Part shown: positions 52,079 through 61,234 of the stretch, piece after piece | Layout of the letters: every line of letters begins with the position of its first letter | How positions within the stretch are numbered: the stretch's first letter is position 1 | Assembly: GCF_004917065.1 (NCBI RefSeq) | Contig: NZ_SSYA01000001.1 | Span: 433,001-497,000, forward strand | Reading direction: 5' to 3' | Length of the DNA: 64,000 nt | From: Geomonas ferrireducens | GTDB lineage: Bacteria; Desulfobacterota; Desulfuromonadia; Geobacterales; Geobacteraceae | Made by a program: the position numbers and the translations under genes | The notes under the pieces: model-generated | The model's input: the letters and a program-made list of their open reading frames with translations, nothing else | The model's database searches: none | What the model was told of the DNA's origin: nothing

Positions 52079-52617
52079 GCCGCCAGGAGATGATCAGCAT
52101 GCTGCAGGGACTGGACAGCACGATCCGCCAGCGCATCGGCATCGCACTCGCCGTCCTCCTCGCCATCGTGGTCGCGCTCTCGGCGATCAACAGCCGCATC
52201 ACCGCGCTCGAGCACAAGCGCACCGCGCGCGAGGCGGACATCGCCGAGATGATGCGCCTGAAGCTGCGCTACCAGGAGGCGAACGCCGGCGCCCAGCGCA
52301 TGGCGAACCGGCTCATGGCCACTCGACCAGACGACTCGCCGGCCAAGATCATCGAGGAGACCGGCATCAAGGGTCGCGGCAGCCAGATCAAACCGGTCAA
52401 GGGTGACGACATCCCCGGCTACGTCGAGGACGCCGCCGAGGTGAGGATGGAGGGGCTCACCGCCAACGAGGCGGTCAACCTCATCTACCGCCTTGAGAAA
52501 GGAACGCGCCCGGTGACGGTGAAGAAGGCCCTTATCAAGCAGAGGTTCGACGATCCCTCGAAGCTCGACGTAGCACTCACCATCGCGCTGATCAAGCCTG
52601 CACCGGCGGGGAAATAG
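52075..52617 (+). CDS. gspM: Type II secretion protein GspM
   Basis: 180 residues. One membrane span (about 20-38), a coiled coil (about 40-75) and a small periplasmic domain with EGLTANEAVNLIYRLEKG and the VKKALIKQRFDDPSKLDVAL segment. Bitopic partner of GspL. Sequence conservation in the family is low, so the call rests mainly on topology and on its place between gspL and gspN. Confidence 0.85.
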   Translation: MSRQEMISMLQGLDSTIRQRIGIALAVLLAIVVALSAINSRITALEHKRTAREADIAEMMRLKLRYQEANAGAQRMANRLMATRPDDSPAKIIEETGIKGRGSQIKPVKGDDIPGYVEDAAEVRMEGLTANEAVNLIYRLEKGTRPVTVKKALIKQRFDDPSKLDVALTIALIKPAPAGK

Positions 52618-53454
52618 ATGAACAGACGTGCCCTATACCTTGCCCTGGGCATCCCCTCGGCGCTCCTGCTGTTTTTGCTGCTTACGCTTTTGTTCACCCC
52701 GAACTACGCCATAAAGGGTGTGCTCGTGCGGGCTGCGGAAAATGCCGGTTATACCCTTGAGTGCGCGGGCCTGGGCAAGGGGTTCCCGCTTGCCTTGCAC
52801 GCCGACAAGGTGGAACTGGGCACGGCCAAAGGGACCGTTTTGAAGCTTTCCGACGTGAAGGTGCGCCTCGAAATGCTTCCCCTTCTCACCGGCAAGGCCC
52901 GCATCGCCTACCGCTGCGCCATCGGTACCGGTGAGGCGAATGGGGATCTGGAGCTTGGCAAGGGCAAGGGGTGGAGCCTGCAGTGCCGCGGCGTTCGCCT
53001 GGAAGACATCCCCTTCTTCAGTACCGTGGCCGAGGCCAAGGTCAGAGGGGAACTGAGGGTGAACGGTAAAATGGAGGGGGGCAAGGGTGGCGACGTGGGC
53101 GACCTGCAGTTGGAGGTCCGTTCAGCCGAGGTAGCCGGTGTCAAGATCGGCGCCATGCCACTTCCAGATGCCGCTTACCGGGAAATACGCGGTGTGCTGA
53201 AGGTCGAAAAAGGGCGCGCCGTTTTAAAAAGCTTCACCCTCAACGGCGACGGCATCTACGTCCGCCTTTCCGGGGACACCGTCCTCGGTACTCCGCTAGG
53301 CGCATCCCCGCTCAACCTGACCATGGAGATGATGCCGAAGCCCTCCTTCCTCGAGCGGCAGAAGTTCGTGTTTTTACTGCTGACTAAGTACCAGAGCTCC
53401 CCCGGCGCCTTCAGCGTGCCGATCCGCGGCACCCTCGCCCATCCATCCATGTAG
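52618..53454 (+). CDS. gspN: Type II secretion protein GspN
   Basis: 278 residues with one N-terminal membrane span (about 5-27) and a periplasmic part rich in beta strands, of the GspN/AsmA-like type often found last in gsp operons of this group. GFPLALHADKVELGTAKG and the C-terminal QSSPGAFSVPIRGTLAHPSM are typical. Starts one base after the gspM stop. GspN is not essential in all systems; its role is unclear. End of the operon. Confidence 0.82.
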   Translation: MNRRALYLALGIPSALLLFLLLTLLFTPNYAIKGVLVRAAENAGYTLECAGLGKGFPLALHADKVELGTAKGTVLKLSDVKVRLEMLPLLTGKARIAYRCAIGTGEANGDLELGKGKGWSLQCRGVRLEDIPFFSTVAEAKVRGELRVNGKMEGGKGGDVGDLQLEVRSAEVAGVKIGAMPLPDAAYREIRGVLKVEKGRAVLKSFTLNGDGIYVRLSGDTVLGTPLGASPLNLTMEMMPKPSFLERQKFVFLLLTKYQSSPGAFSVPIRGTLAHPSM

Positions 53455-53485
53455 CTTTAAACAGAACACAGTTTCAGATTTTGGG

Positions 53486-53514
53486 TTGCATTTGTCCCCT
53501 CTCTTACTTAACAT
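53486..53514 (+). promoter_or_regulatory. Weak putative promoter for the ABC ATPase gene
   Basis: TTGCAT (53486-53491), 17 bases, TAACAT (53509-53514). Confidence 0.4.
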
Positions 53515-53524
53515 TACTGTAATG
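53512..53524. promoter_or_regulatory. Perfect 13-base dyad, possible operator
   Basis: CATTAC-T-GTAATG at 53512-53524 overlaps the putative -10 region and precedes the ATPase ATG by about 40 bases, where a repressor could block initiation. Confidence 0.45.
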
Positions 53525-53563
53525 AGCGAGGTGCAGCGCTCGTCTTAACGAGAGGACCACCCC

Positions 53564-54298
<735 letters not shown>

Positions 54299-54311
54299 AC
54301 CTAAAGGCCGT

Positions 54312-54520
54312 TCTAAGTTCTATGTTCTACGTTCTAGGTTAACGGCGAAACCGAACATCGCGCTGACGCGGGACATGCCTAGCAGCATCTCCACTCAGAT
54401 AGAACAGAGAGCAGCCATGGGAAGTTTTTTTGTGTGACGGGATGCGTGTGATAATCACTCTGGTATAATCCCGTACGCTTTGTGTTTAAACGTAGAACCT
54501 AGAACTTAGAACGTAGAACG
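54312..54520. repeat. Inverted pair of GTTCTA-rich elements
   Basis: 54312-54341 is built of GTTCTA-type words (TTCTAAGTTCTATGTTCTAC, then GTTCTAGGTT). 54490-54520 holds the opposite strand version (GTAGAACCTAGAACTTAGAAC). They flank a stretch with the extended -10 promoter of the binding-protein gene. The two arms could pair over about 25 bases with some mismatches. Confidence 0.65.
54448..54469 (+). promoter_or_regulatory. Extended -10 promoter with overlapping dyad
   Basis: TGG-TATAAT (54461-54469) is a full extended -10. Just upstream, GTGAT-A-ATCAC (54448-54458) is a perfect dyad that occupies the -35 region, so a regulator bound there could replace or block the -35 contact. Drives the amino-acid-binding protein gene. 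Confidence 0.6.
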
Positions 54521-54554
54521 ATTCTTATCCCACGGTAGAACGATTCTTATCCCA
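54513..54554 (+). repeat. 20-base direct repeat, two copies
   Basis: GTAGAACGATTCTTATCCCA occurs at 54513-54532 and 54535-54554, spaced 22 bases apart, directly before the ribosome site of the binding-protein gene. Looks like a recent local duplication. Confidence 0.85.
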
Positions 54555-54567
54555 AGGAGGAATGTTG

Positions 54568-55383
54568 ATGAAGAAACTGATGACGTTTTTTGCTGCAATG
54601 GTCCTGACAGTACTTATGGCGCAGGTAGCTCTCGCGGCGGACACCCTGGCGGAAGTGAAGAAAAAGGGCGTACTCGTGGCGGGCGTGAAGGACTCGCTCC
54701 CCCCCTTCGGCTACATCGATGAGAAGAGCCGCGAGATCGTTGGCTACGACATCGACTTCGTCAAGTACATCGCCAAGAAACTCGGCGTGAAGGTCGAACT
54801 GAAACCGGTCACCTCGGCTTCCCGCATGCCGCAGCTCATGGAAGGGAACATCGACATCATCGCCGCCACCATGACCAAAAACCCGGAGCGGGCGAAGCAG
54901 ATCGACTTCAGCTACACCTACTTCCTCACCGGCCAGAAGTTCATCACCAAGAAGGGACAGGTGAAGAGCCTCAAGGACCTGCAGGGCAAGAAGATCGGCA
55001 CCGCCAAGGGGTCCACCTCCGAGCAGAACGTCTCCAAGGCGATCCCCACAGCCACCGTCCTCTCCTTCGACGATTATCCGCAGGCGTTCCTCGCACTGCA
55101 GCAGGGCAAAGTTGCCGCCGTCACCACCGACGAGTCGATCCTCGCCGGCATCCTCGGCAAGGCGCCCAACCGCAGCAAGTTCGAGATCCCGAACCTGCAG
55201 ATCTCCGAAGAGCCGTACGGCCTCGGCATGCGCAAGGACGACAAGAACTTCGTCGCCTTCGTGAACAAGACCCTGCTCGAGATGGAGAAAAACGGCGAAG
55301 CGAAGAAGATCTTCGAGAAGTGGTTCGGCCCGAAAACCGCCACCCCGCTCAAGCGCACCTTCAAGATCACCGCCGACAAGTAG
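54568..55383 (+). CDS. Amino-acid ABC transporter substrate-binding protein
   Basis: 271 residues of solute-binding family 3. Signal peptide (MKKLMTFFAAMVLTVLMAQ, cut after VALAA), then VLVAGVKDSLPPFGYIDEKS, the IVGYDIDFVKYIAKKLGVKV lobe 1 region, MTKNPERAKQIDFSYTYFLT and DLQGKKIGTAKGSTSEQNV. Binds a polar amino acid in the periplasm. Start: ATG 54568 with AAGGAGG seven bases upstream; the ATG at 54562 is too close to that site. Forms an importer with the ATPase upstream but no permease is present. Confidence 0.93.
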   Translation: MKKLMTFFAAMVLTVLMAQVALAADTLAEVKKKGVLVAGVKDSLPPFGYIDEKSREIVGYDIDFVKYIAKKLGVKVELKPVTSASRMPQLMEGNIDIIAATMTKNPERAKQIDFSYTYFLTGQKFITKKGQVKSLKDLQGKKIGTAKGSTSEQNVSKAIPTATVLSFDDYPQAFLALQQGKVAAVTTDESILAGILGKAPNRSKFEIPNLQISEEPYGLGMRKDDKNFVAFVNKTLLEMEKNGEAKKIFEKWFGPKTATPLKRTFKITADK

Positions 55384-55400
55384 CAGCATAAGCACCGGCT

Positions 55401-55429
55401 CCTGCGCCTCCGTTTGACGGAGGCGCAGG
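55401..55429 (+). terminator. Perfect 12-bp hairpin after the binding-protein gene
   Basis: CCTGCGCCTCCG (55401-55412) pairs with CGGAGGCGCAGG (55418-55429) around TTTGA. No T tract follows, so it may stabilise the 3' end rather than terminate by itself. Confidence 0.6.
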
Positions 55430-55601
55430 TCCTCAACGGCATATCTTTCACACCCATTTTCCCGGCTGAATTCCCTTTTTCCCTCCCCTCAATCTTGGTC
55501 ATCTTTACCTGAGACAGATCGTTTCCCGCTCAGCACAAGATTAAGTTCAACGTTCATTACTTGAATGCTGGATCAGAGCCTCCCCTTTAGTGCCTAAACC
55601 C

Positions 55602-55631
55602 TTGACAATTCACCTCAAGACGTTATATAAA
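55602..55631 (+). promoter_or_regulatory. Sigma-70 promoter for the 12-haem cytochrome
   Basis: TTGACA (55602-55607) with TATATA (55624-55629, spacer 16) or TATAAA (55626-55631, spacer 18). Consensus -35. Leader about 40 bases. The 150 bases between the hairpin at 55429 and here hold no gene. Confidence 0.75.
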
Positions 55632-55675
55632 TCCATGCTTAAAATTAACTCTGTTTTAATACCAAGGAGGGGGCA

Positions 55676-56560
55676 ATGAGAGTAGCAAAGTTTTTCAACC
55701 TTGTAGCGGCCCTTGCGCTGTTCGCTTTTGTGGGAACCGCAGCCGCTGCCGATCCCGCACAACCTGCGGCAGTACTGAGCAACACGGACTGTGTTAAGTG
55801 CCACGAGCAGCCGCCCAAGGATATCGCCGCTGCAGGTGGCAAGCACAAGACCGAGGTGACCTGCCAGGACTGTCACGTCGGCCACCCGCCCAAGGTTAAG
55901 AAACCGATCCCGCAGTGCAGCCAGTGCCACGACGGCAAGCCGCACTACAAGCTCCAGGGCTGCCTCGGCTGCCACTCCAACCCCCATACTCCGAAGAACA
56001 TAAAGTTCGGCAACAACGTAACCGATCCGTGCCTCACCTGCCACAGCGGCCAGATCGAGCAGCTGCGCACCTTCAAGAGCAAGCACACCGCCCTCAACTG
56101 CTCGTTCTGCCACAACGTCCACGGCCGGATTCCGGCGTGCACCCAGTGCCACAAACCGCACTCCAACGACATGGTTGCCAAAGACTGCAAGGTCTGCCAC
56201 CAGGCCCACAAGCCGGCTGACGTGACCTACAAGTCCGACACCCCGTCGAAGATGTGCGCGGCCTGCCACGGCAAGGCGTTCAGCCTGCTCACCGCAAGCA
56301 CCGCGAAGCACAGCAAGCTCGCCTGCGTTTACTGCCACCAGAACAAGCACAAGATGGTCCCGCAGTGCACCCAGTGCCACGTGAAGCCGCACCCGGCTGC
56401 CATCATGGCGAAGTTCCCGAAATGCGGCGAGTGCCACAGCATCGCCCACGACCTGAACCGTTGGGGTGACGCGGCGGCCCCTGCCCCGGCTCCGGCCAAG
56501 CCTGCTGCAAAGCCGGCTGCCAAGCCTACTGCAAAGCCGGCCAAACCGGCCAAGAAGTAA
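55676..56560 (+). CDS. Periplasmic/outer-surface 12-haem c-type cytochrome
   Basis: 294 residues. Signal peptide (hydrophobic VAALALFAFV, cut after TAAA). Twelve CxxCH haem motifs: CVKCH, CQDCH, CSQCH, CLGCH, CLTCH, CSFCH, CTQCH, CKVCH, CAACH, CVYCH, CTQCH and CGECH. Many extra His (for example KHKTEV, KHTALN) can be distal ligands. A C-terminal tail (about 268-294) is made of Pro, Ala and Lys only, and has no haem motif. Likely electron carrier in extracellular or periplasmic electron transfer, as is usual for Geobacter-type bacteria. Ribosome site AAGGAGGGGG; strong promoter. Confidence 0.93.
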   Translation: MRVAKFFNLVAALALFAFVGTAAAADPAQPAAVLSNTDCVKCHEQPPKDIAAAGGKHKTEVTCQDCHVGHPPKVKKPIPQCSQCHDGKPHYKLQGCLGCHSNPHTPKNIKFGNNVTDPCLTCHSGQIEQLRTFKSKHTALNCSFCHNVHGRIPACTQCHKPHSNDMVAKDCKVCHQAHKPADVTYKSDTPSKMCAACHGKAFSLLTASTAKHSKLACVYCHQNKHKMVPQCTQCHVKPHPAAIMAKFPKCGECHSIAHDLNRWGDAAAPAPAPAKPAAKPAAKPTAKPAKPAKK

Positions 56561-56577
56561 CGACTCCTGCAGTACAT

Positions 56578-56609
56578 CGGGGAGGCCGCACGGCCTCCCC
56601 GACCTTTTT
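56578..56609 (+). terminator. Intrinsic terminator after the cytochrome
   Basis: CGGGGAGGCCG (56578-56588) can pair with CGGCCTCCCCG (56591-56601), with the innermost pairs probably open, followed by five T (56605-56609). Confidence 0.82.
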
Positions 56610-56669
56610 ACCCCTCCCACGTAATCCAAGCCTTTAAAAATTCAGTTCCCGTAACACCAGGAGGATCGC

Positions 56670-57065
56670 ATGCTATTTCTACAGATAACCTCGGCAGTGA
56701 CGGCGGTAACACTCGTGATCCTGGCAATGTGCATGATACCGGTACTCGCGGAACTAAAGAAGGCGGCTGTCTCAATGCAGGGTGCCGCCGACCTTTTGCA
56801 AAAGGAAATCACCCCGCTCGTGAAGGAGTTGCGCGACACGGTCTCCGACGTACAGACAGTGACGAGCGCCGCTGCTGCCAACGCCGACGGAGTAAACATG
56901 CTTTTGTGCGAACTCGGCCACGCCGGACACAACATACGCATGATCAACAAGGTGCTTGGGATCGCCTCAGACATCGTTACGAACTCTTCGGTCTATGCGA
57001 CCGGCCTCAAGGTTGCGGCGAGATATATTGTTGATAGAATAGTGAAATCCAAAATTAGGGGGTAA
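56670..57065 (+). CDS. DUF948-type small membrane protein
   Basis: 131 residues. N-terminal membrane span (about 3-25, LQITSAVTAVTLVILAMCMI) and then a long amphipathic helix region (ELKKAAVSMQGAADLLQKEI) typical of the DUF948 family. Function unknown; such genes often pair with YtxH-type genes, as here, and with general-stress proteins in other bacteria. ATG 56670 with AGGAGG upstream. Followed by the YtxH gene after 4 bases. Confidence 0.75.
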   Translation: MLFLQITSAVTAVTLVILAMCMIPVLAELKKAAVSMQGAADLLQKEITPLVKELRDTVSDVQTVTSAAAANADGVNMLLCELGHAGHNIRMINKVLGIASDIVTNSSVYATGLKVAARYIVDRIVKSKIRG

Positions 57066-57069
57066 CACC

Positions 57070-57387
57070 ATGTCAAAAGATAAAGATATCGGGACCGGAA
57101 CCATGCTGCTTTCCTTTCTTGCCGGAGCCGCGGTAGGCATCGGCGCCGCACTTTTGTTCGCGCCGAAGACCGGCGAGGAACTGCGCGGCAGGATCAAGGA
57201 CATGGCCGACGACGCGGTGGACAAGATCAAGGAATACGCGACCGAGGCACAGGAAAAGATCAGGACCAGCTACGAGGACGGCAAGGATCTGGTATTGGAA
57301 AAGAAGAACATCATCGCCTCCGCCATCGAGGCGGGCAAAGAGGCGATGGAGCGGGAAAAGGAAAAGCAGAAGTCCCAAGAGGTATAA
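57070..57387 (+). CDS. YtxH domain protein
   Basis: 105 residues. Gly/Ala-rich membrane segment (about 12-31, MLLSFLAGAAVGIGAALLFA), PKTGEELRGRIKD which is the YtxH signature, and a long charged helix with a basic, Lys/Glu-rich end. Associated with stress in Bacillus; function elsewhere unclear. The four-base spacing to the DUF948 gene indicates a two-gene operon ended by the terminator at 57410. Confidence 0.85.
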   Translation: MSKDKDIGTGTMLLSFLAGAAVGIGAALLFAPKTGEELRGRIKDMADDAVDKIKEYATEAQEKIRTSYEDGKDLVLEKKNIIASAIEAGKEAMEREKEKQKSQEV

Positions 57388-57409
57388 GGGGAGATCCCCC
57401 GCCGAAAAA

Positions 57410-57432
57410 GCCCACCCCGGTGGGCTTTTTTT
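57410..57432 (+). terminator. Intrinsic terminator after ytxH
   Basis: GCCCACC (57410-57416) pairs with GGTGGGC (57419-57425), followed by seven T. The preceding AAAAA allows the reverse direction. Confidence 0.85.
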
Positions 57433-57476
57433 CGTTCAAGCAGACGCCCTGCGGGGCAGCAGGTGGTGCATCCAGT

Positions 57477-58814
57477 ATGAATGACAACAACAAGAACAAA
57501 CTCCCCGGCATGATCTGGCGCCAAGACCCCGCCGAGGTCGGCGGCTGGAAGGGTAAGGGGCTCAGGCTGCTGCAGTTTCTGGACTTCGTGTTCGCCAATT
57601 TCATGGCCAACAACGCGCTCTTGCGCGCAACGGCCCTCTCTTTCACCTCGCTCCTTTCGCTGGTCCCCCTGCTGGCCCTCGCCTTCTCGGTGCTGAAGGG
57701 GCTCGGCGCCCAGAACCGCCTGGTACCGCTCATCCTGAAGCAGGTGACCGCCGGCAACGAGGAGGTGGTGGACCGGGTCGTCTCCTACATAGGCAACACC
57801 AACATGGGATCGGTCGGGGCCATAGGCCTCGCCGCCCTCCTCTTCACCGCGATCAGCATGCTCGGAAGCATCGAGGAGGCCTTCAACGCCATCTGGGGCG
57901 TCCCAGAGACCCGCTCCTTTTACCGCAAATTCAGCGACTACTTGAGCGTCCTCGTCAGCGCACCGCTTCTGCTACTCGCCGCGACCAGTATCACCACCAC
58001 GTTGCAGAGCAAGTGGCTCACCAGTTGGATCATCGAGAAGACCTACCTCGGGGACCTGTTCCTGTTCACCCTGGGACTCACCCCCTACCTCGTGGTCTGG
58101 ACCGCCATCTTTCTTTTGTACGTCTTCATCCCCAACACCCGGGTACGCTTCGACTCGGCCGCCGTGGGCGCGGTGCTCGCCGGGACACTCTGGCAGTTCG
58201 CCCAGTGGGCCTACATCCATTTCCAGGTGGGGGCCGGCAACTACAACGCCATCTACGGCACCCTGGCCGCCCTCCCGATCCTCATGGTCTGGCTCTACGT
58301 CAGCTGGATCATCGTCCTCTTCGGGATGGAGGTCGTCGCGGCGCACCAGAACAGGAGCACCTTCCGGCGCGACATCCGCGGGCGCGAGATAAGTCATGCC
58401 CTGCAGGAGCTGATTGCGCTGGCGGCGCTTCGGCATATCGCCGACTCCTTCTACCGCGGCGAGCCCGCCTGGGGCGAGCACCACCTCGCCGTCAAACTCG
58501 GCATCCCGCTGCGCATCGTGCGCGACACACTCGAGCATCTGCGCGAACAGGGGTTCATCGTGCAGGCGGGCGAGGGACGCGGCAGCTTCTATCCCGCCCG
58601 TGACCTCGACCAAGTCTCCATCGCAGCGGTACTCATGTCCCTCAGGCGGCGCGGCGCCTCGGCGGCCATCGTCGGCGAGGAGCAGGCGGAGGCGATTCTG
58701 GCGAGCTCCGAACGCGCCCTTTGCGCCGCTCTGGAGGGGCTTTCCCTAAAGGATCTCGCGCTGCCGGAAAAGCGCCCTGACGGCGTTGACAAAGGGGGAG
58801 CAGTTGACATATAG
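57477..58814 (+). CDS. YihY/BrkB family membrane protein with winged-helix-like C-terminus
   Basis: 445 residues. Six membrane spans in the YihY domain (about 35-300): ALLRATALSFTSLLSLVPLL, GAIGLAALLFTAISMLGSIE and the GAGNYNAIYGTLAALPILMV signature. The C-terminal 130 residues (about 310-430) look like a winged-helix module (SHALQELIALAALRHIADSF, VRDTLEHLREQGFIVQAGEG), so membrane and DNA- or ligand-binding parts are joined. Once misnamed ribonuclease BN; transport or export function is more likely. Start ATG 57477, with only a weak AGGTGG. Confidence 0.88.
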   Translation: MNDNNKNKLPGMIWRQDPAEVGGWKGKGLRLLQFLDFVFANFMANNALLRATALSFTSLLSLVPLLALAFSVLKGLGAQNRLVPLILKQVTAGNEEVVDRVVSYIGNTNMGSVGAIGLAALLFTAISMLGSIEEAFNAIWGVPETRSFYRKFSDYLSVLVSAPLLLLAATSITTTLQSKWLTSWIIEKTYLGDLFLFTLGLTPYLVVWTAIFLLYVFIPNTRVRFDSAAVGAVLAGTLWQFAQWAYIHFQVGAGNYNAIYGTLAALPILMVWLYVSWIIVLFGMEVVAAHQNRSTFRRDIRGREISHALQELIALAALRHIADSFYRGEPAWGEHHLAVKLGIPLRIVRDTLEHLREQGFIVQAGEGRGSFYPARDLDQVSIAAVLMSLRRRGASAAIVGEEQAEAILASSERALCAALEGLSLKDLALPEKRPDGVDKGGAVDI

Positions 58815-58847
58815 TGGCCCGATTAAACTGACGGCCAGAAGCGGGAC

Positions 58848-60179
58848 ATGCAAGATTTCAAAGATATAGACAAAGAGAAAAGCAAAAGAAGATTCCTCGG
58901 GGCGAAGGAGCAGGACGGGCGCAACACCTTCAGGCAGATCAAGGAGACCAAGCCGCAGAAGAAACGGCTCAAGTACATCCTCCCTGCCATTGCACTCCTG
59001 CTCGCCGGCTACCCCATCATCTCCCTCTTCGGTTCCCCGCGCGCCAAGAGCGCGCCGACCGCTGCGAAGCCCGCCGCGGTATCCCTCTCCAAACTGGACC
59101 AGGGAAGCGCCTTCAAACTCGCCGCCGGGGTCTATTCCAGTGCCCGCGTGCAAAACGGCAAGCTGTCGGCACCCCTGCCGCAGGGGGGAGAGGTGATCTA
59201 CAGCATCGACGCCGAGGTGCAGCAAAAGGTCGCGAAGCTCTTCACCGACTACAAGGTCCCCTACGGGCTCTTCGTCGCCATGGATCCGAAGACCGGACGC
59301 ATCCTCGCCGCCGTATCCCACTCCGCCTCCCGCCCCGGCTGGGAGAAGGACGCCAACTACCACCTCTACCCGATGGCCTCTCTCTTCAAGATCGTGACCG
59401 CGACGGCCGCCCTCGAAGAAAAGAAAGTCGGGCCCCAGACCCCCTTTGCGTTCAACGGCAAGCTCACCTCGGAAAGCCCGAAGTACTGGAGGGTGAAACC
59501 GGGGCGCGGCAACCAGACCATGCCGCTCTCCCTCGCCATGGGTAAATCGGTGAACCCGGTGTACGGCCGCCTGGCCGGCGAGGTGGTGGGACGCGACCCG
59601 CTGCTTCTGTACGCAGGTAGGTACGGCTTCAACCAGCCCATGTTCTCGAACAGCCCGATAGCGGCCAGCACGGCCCCGGCGCCGGGCACCATCGACGAGC
59701 TGATGAGGATGGGGGCTGGACTCAACCGCGAGGTGAAGATCTCCCCGTTCCACGCCGCCGCCATCATGGCATCGGTGGCCAACGGCGGGGTGATGATGGC
59801 CCCTTCGCTTGCCAGCGAGATCCGCGACGCGAAAGGGAGCGTCGTCTTCACCCAGAAGCCCCAGCCGCTGCGCACCGTGATGACCCCGCAGACGGCGAAC
59901 TCGCTCGCGCAGATGCTCGCCACCACCGTGGAGAGCGGCACCTCGCGCCGCGCCTTCCACGACCGCAGGGGAAGAAGGATGCTCGCCTCGGTGAAAATCG
60001 CCGCCAAGACCGGCTCCATCGACGGGACCGATCCTGCGGGACACTACAGCTGGTTCGCCGCCTATGCTCCGATGGAAGATCCCCAGATAGCGCTCGCCGC
60101 GCTGGTGATCAACGAGAACAAGTGGCGCATCAAGGCGACCACGGTGGGCGAACAGGCGCTCGAGGCGTTTTTCCGATAG
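58848..60179 (+). CDS. Penicillin-binding transpeptidase (monofunctional)
   Basis: 443 residues. A short cytoplasmic start, one membrane span (about 43-60), then a penicillin-binding domain with the three motifs in order: Ser178-x-x-Lys181 (MASLFKIVT), Ser234-Val-Asn236 (GKSVNPVYG) and Lys387-Thr-Gly389 (AAKTGS). No transglycosylase or dimerisation domain precedes it, unlike classical high-molecular-weight PBPs. It could crosslink peptidoglycan or be a beta-lactam sensor. A motif GLFVAMDPKTGRILAAVSHS just before the Ser is typical of PBPs. The next gene overlaps its transcript by five bases of spacing. Confidence 0.88.
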   Translation: MQDFKDIDKEKSKRRFLGAKEQDGRNTFRQIKETKPQKKRLKYILPAIALLLAGYPIISLFGSPRAKSAPTAAKPAAVSLSKLDQGSAFKLAAGVYSSARVQNGKLSAPLPQGGEVIYSIDAEVQQKVAKLFTDYKVPYGLFVAMDPKTGRILAAVSHSASRPGWEKDANYHLYPMASLFKIVTATAALEEKKVGPQTPFAFNGKLTSESPKYWRVKPGRGNQTMPLSLAMGKSVNPVYGRLAGEVVGRDPLLLYAGRYGFNQPMFSNSPIAASTAPAPGTIDELMRMGAGLNREVKISPFHAAAIMASVANGGVMMAPSLASEIRDAKGSVVFTQKPQPLRTVMTPQTANSLAQMLATTVESGTSRRAFHDRRGRRMLASVKIAAKTGSIDGTDPAGHYSWFAAYAPMEDPQIALAALVINENKWRIKATTVGEQALEAFFR

Positions 60180-60184
60180 GTGTG

Positions 60185-60424
60185 ATGATGGAATGTTCGG
60201 GATGCGGGACCTGCTGTGTCGCTCCTGACATCAGCGCCCTGGGGAAGAAGGTCGGCGAGAGGTGCCAGCACCTGGCAGAGGGGGAGCGCTGCGGCATCTA
60301 CGCCGAGCGCCCCGCGGTATGCCGCGGCTATCGCCCCGACGATATATGCCGAAGCGTGGCGGCGCCGACACTGGAGGAGCGGGTGACGCGTTACCTCGAG
60401 CTTTTCGGCCTGGAGCGTTCCTAG
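60185..60424 (+). CDS. YkgJ family cysteine-cluster protein
   Basis: 79 residues. CSGCGTCC with CQHL, CGIY and VCRGY spaced along the chain match the YkgJ/UPF0153 Fe-S or zinc-binding cluster. The cluster likely binds iron or zinc; the role is unknown. ATG at 60185 or 60188, ribosome site weak. Follows the transpeptidase by five bases and its stop overlaps the lpxH stop (CTAG), so the two convergent messages overlap. Confidence 0.8.
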   Translation: MMECSGCGTCCVAPDISALGKKVGERCQHLAEGERCGIYAERPAVCRGYRPDDICRSVAAPTLEERVTRYLELFGLERS

Positions 60425-61134
60425 CGGAAGCGCTCCAGCGTCACGTTGCCGTCCAAGAGCTGCGCGTACGAGTAATGGGTGATCCAGTCCCCGAGCGCCA
60501 CGAACCGGCGCCCCCCCTCGTCTTTGACCATGGGAAGGTGAAAATGCCCGGTTATGACGACGTCGCACCCGGCGGCGAAGCGCCCGCGGGCGAAGCTTTC
60601 CAGGATGGCACGGTAGTCCCAGCGTACCTTGCGTGCGGCGTGTCGGCCGCTGGAACGGCGCGAGAGGGCCTCCGCGGTCCGGTCGGCGAGGCGGCGCGAG
60701 AAGACGGGAACGAGGGCACGAACCAGGGGGCTGTGCAGCACGAACCGGAAGAGACGGTAGCGGTAGTCGGCGCGGTTGATCTGGTCGCCGTGACACAGAC
60801 AGACCCTGAGGCCCTCGATGGAGAGTTCGGCACCGCCTGAATGCACCTCCGCCTGCAGCTGCTCAGAGAAGAAGCGCCCCAGATGGAAATCGTGGTTCCC
60901 TTCGAAGTAGACGATGCGCACGCCGCGCGCCCTCACCCTCTTCAGGCAGTCGATGATGTCCCGGTAGTGGCCGTAGACCGGCTGCGGGTTCCCGATCCAG
61001 AACTCGAAGATGTCCCCCAGCAGGTAAAGGGCGTCCGTGTCGGCGGGGAGCGTGTCCAGAAAGCGGACCAGGGCCCGGTAGTTGTCGTCTTGCGGGGCTC
61101 TCAGGTGGGCGTCGGCGATGAAGATCTTGCGCAT
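60421..61134 (-). CDS. lpxH: UDP-2,3-diacylglucosamine hydrolase LpxH-like
   Basis: 237-residue metallophosphoesterase. The five metal-binding motifs are intact: IADAHL (Asp8, His10), LGDIFEFWIG (Asp41), EGNHDFH, LCHGDQIN and ITGHFHLPM. LGDIFEFWIG is the form typical of the lipid A enzyme LpxH. It removes UMP from UDP-diacylglucosamine in lipid A synthesis. The Arg-rich cap (about 145-165) is longer and more basic than in E. coli. Divergent from UPF0158. Confidence 0.88.
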   Translation of the reverse strand: MRKIFIADAHLRAPQDDNYRALVRFLDTLPADTDALYLLGDIFEFWIGNPQPVYGHYRDIIDCLKRVRARGVRIVYFEGNHDFHLGRFFSEQLQAEVHSGGAELSIEGLRVCLCHGDQINRADYRYRLFRFVLHSPLVRALVPVFSRRLADRTAEALSRRSSGRHAARKVRWDYRAILESFARGRFAAGCDVVITGHFHLPMVKDEGGRRFVALGDWITHYSYAQLLDGNVTLERFR

Positions 61135-61234
61135 TGGCGCAATATATACAAAAATAGCGAGTTGGTAAAGGACAGGTTCAACATGGTAGAACCCGAGACC
61201 TGGACCTTGAGCTAAAAGCCATCAAGAGGTATCG

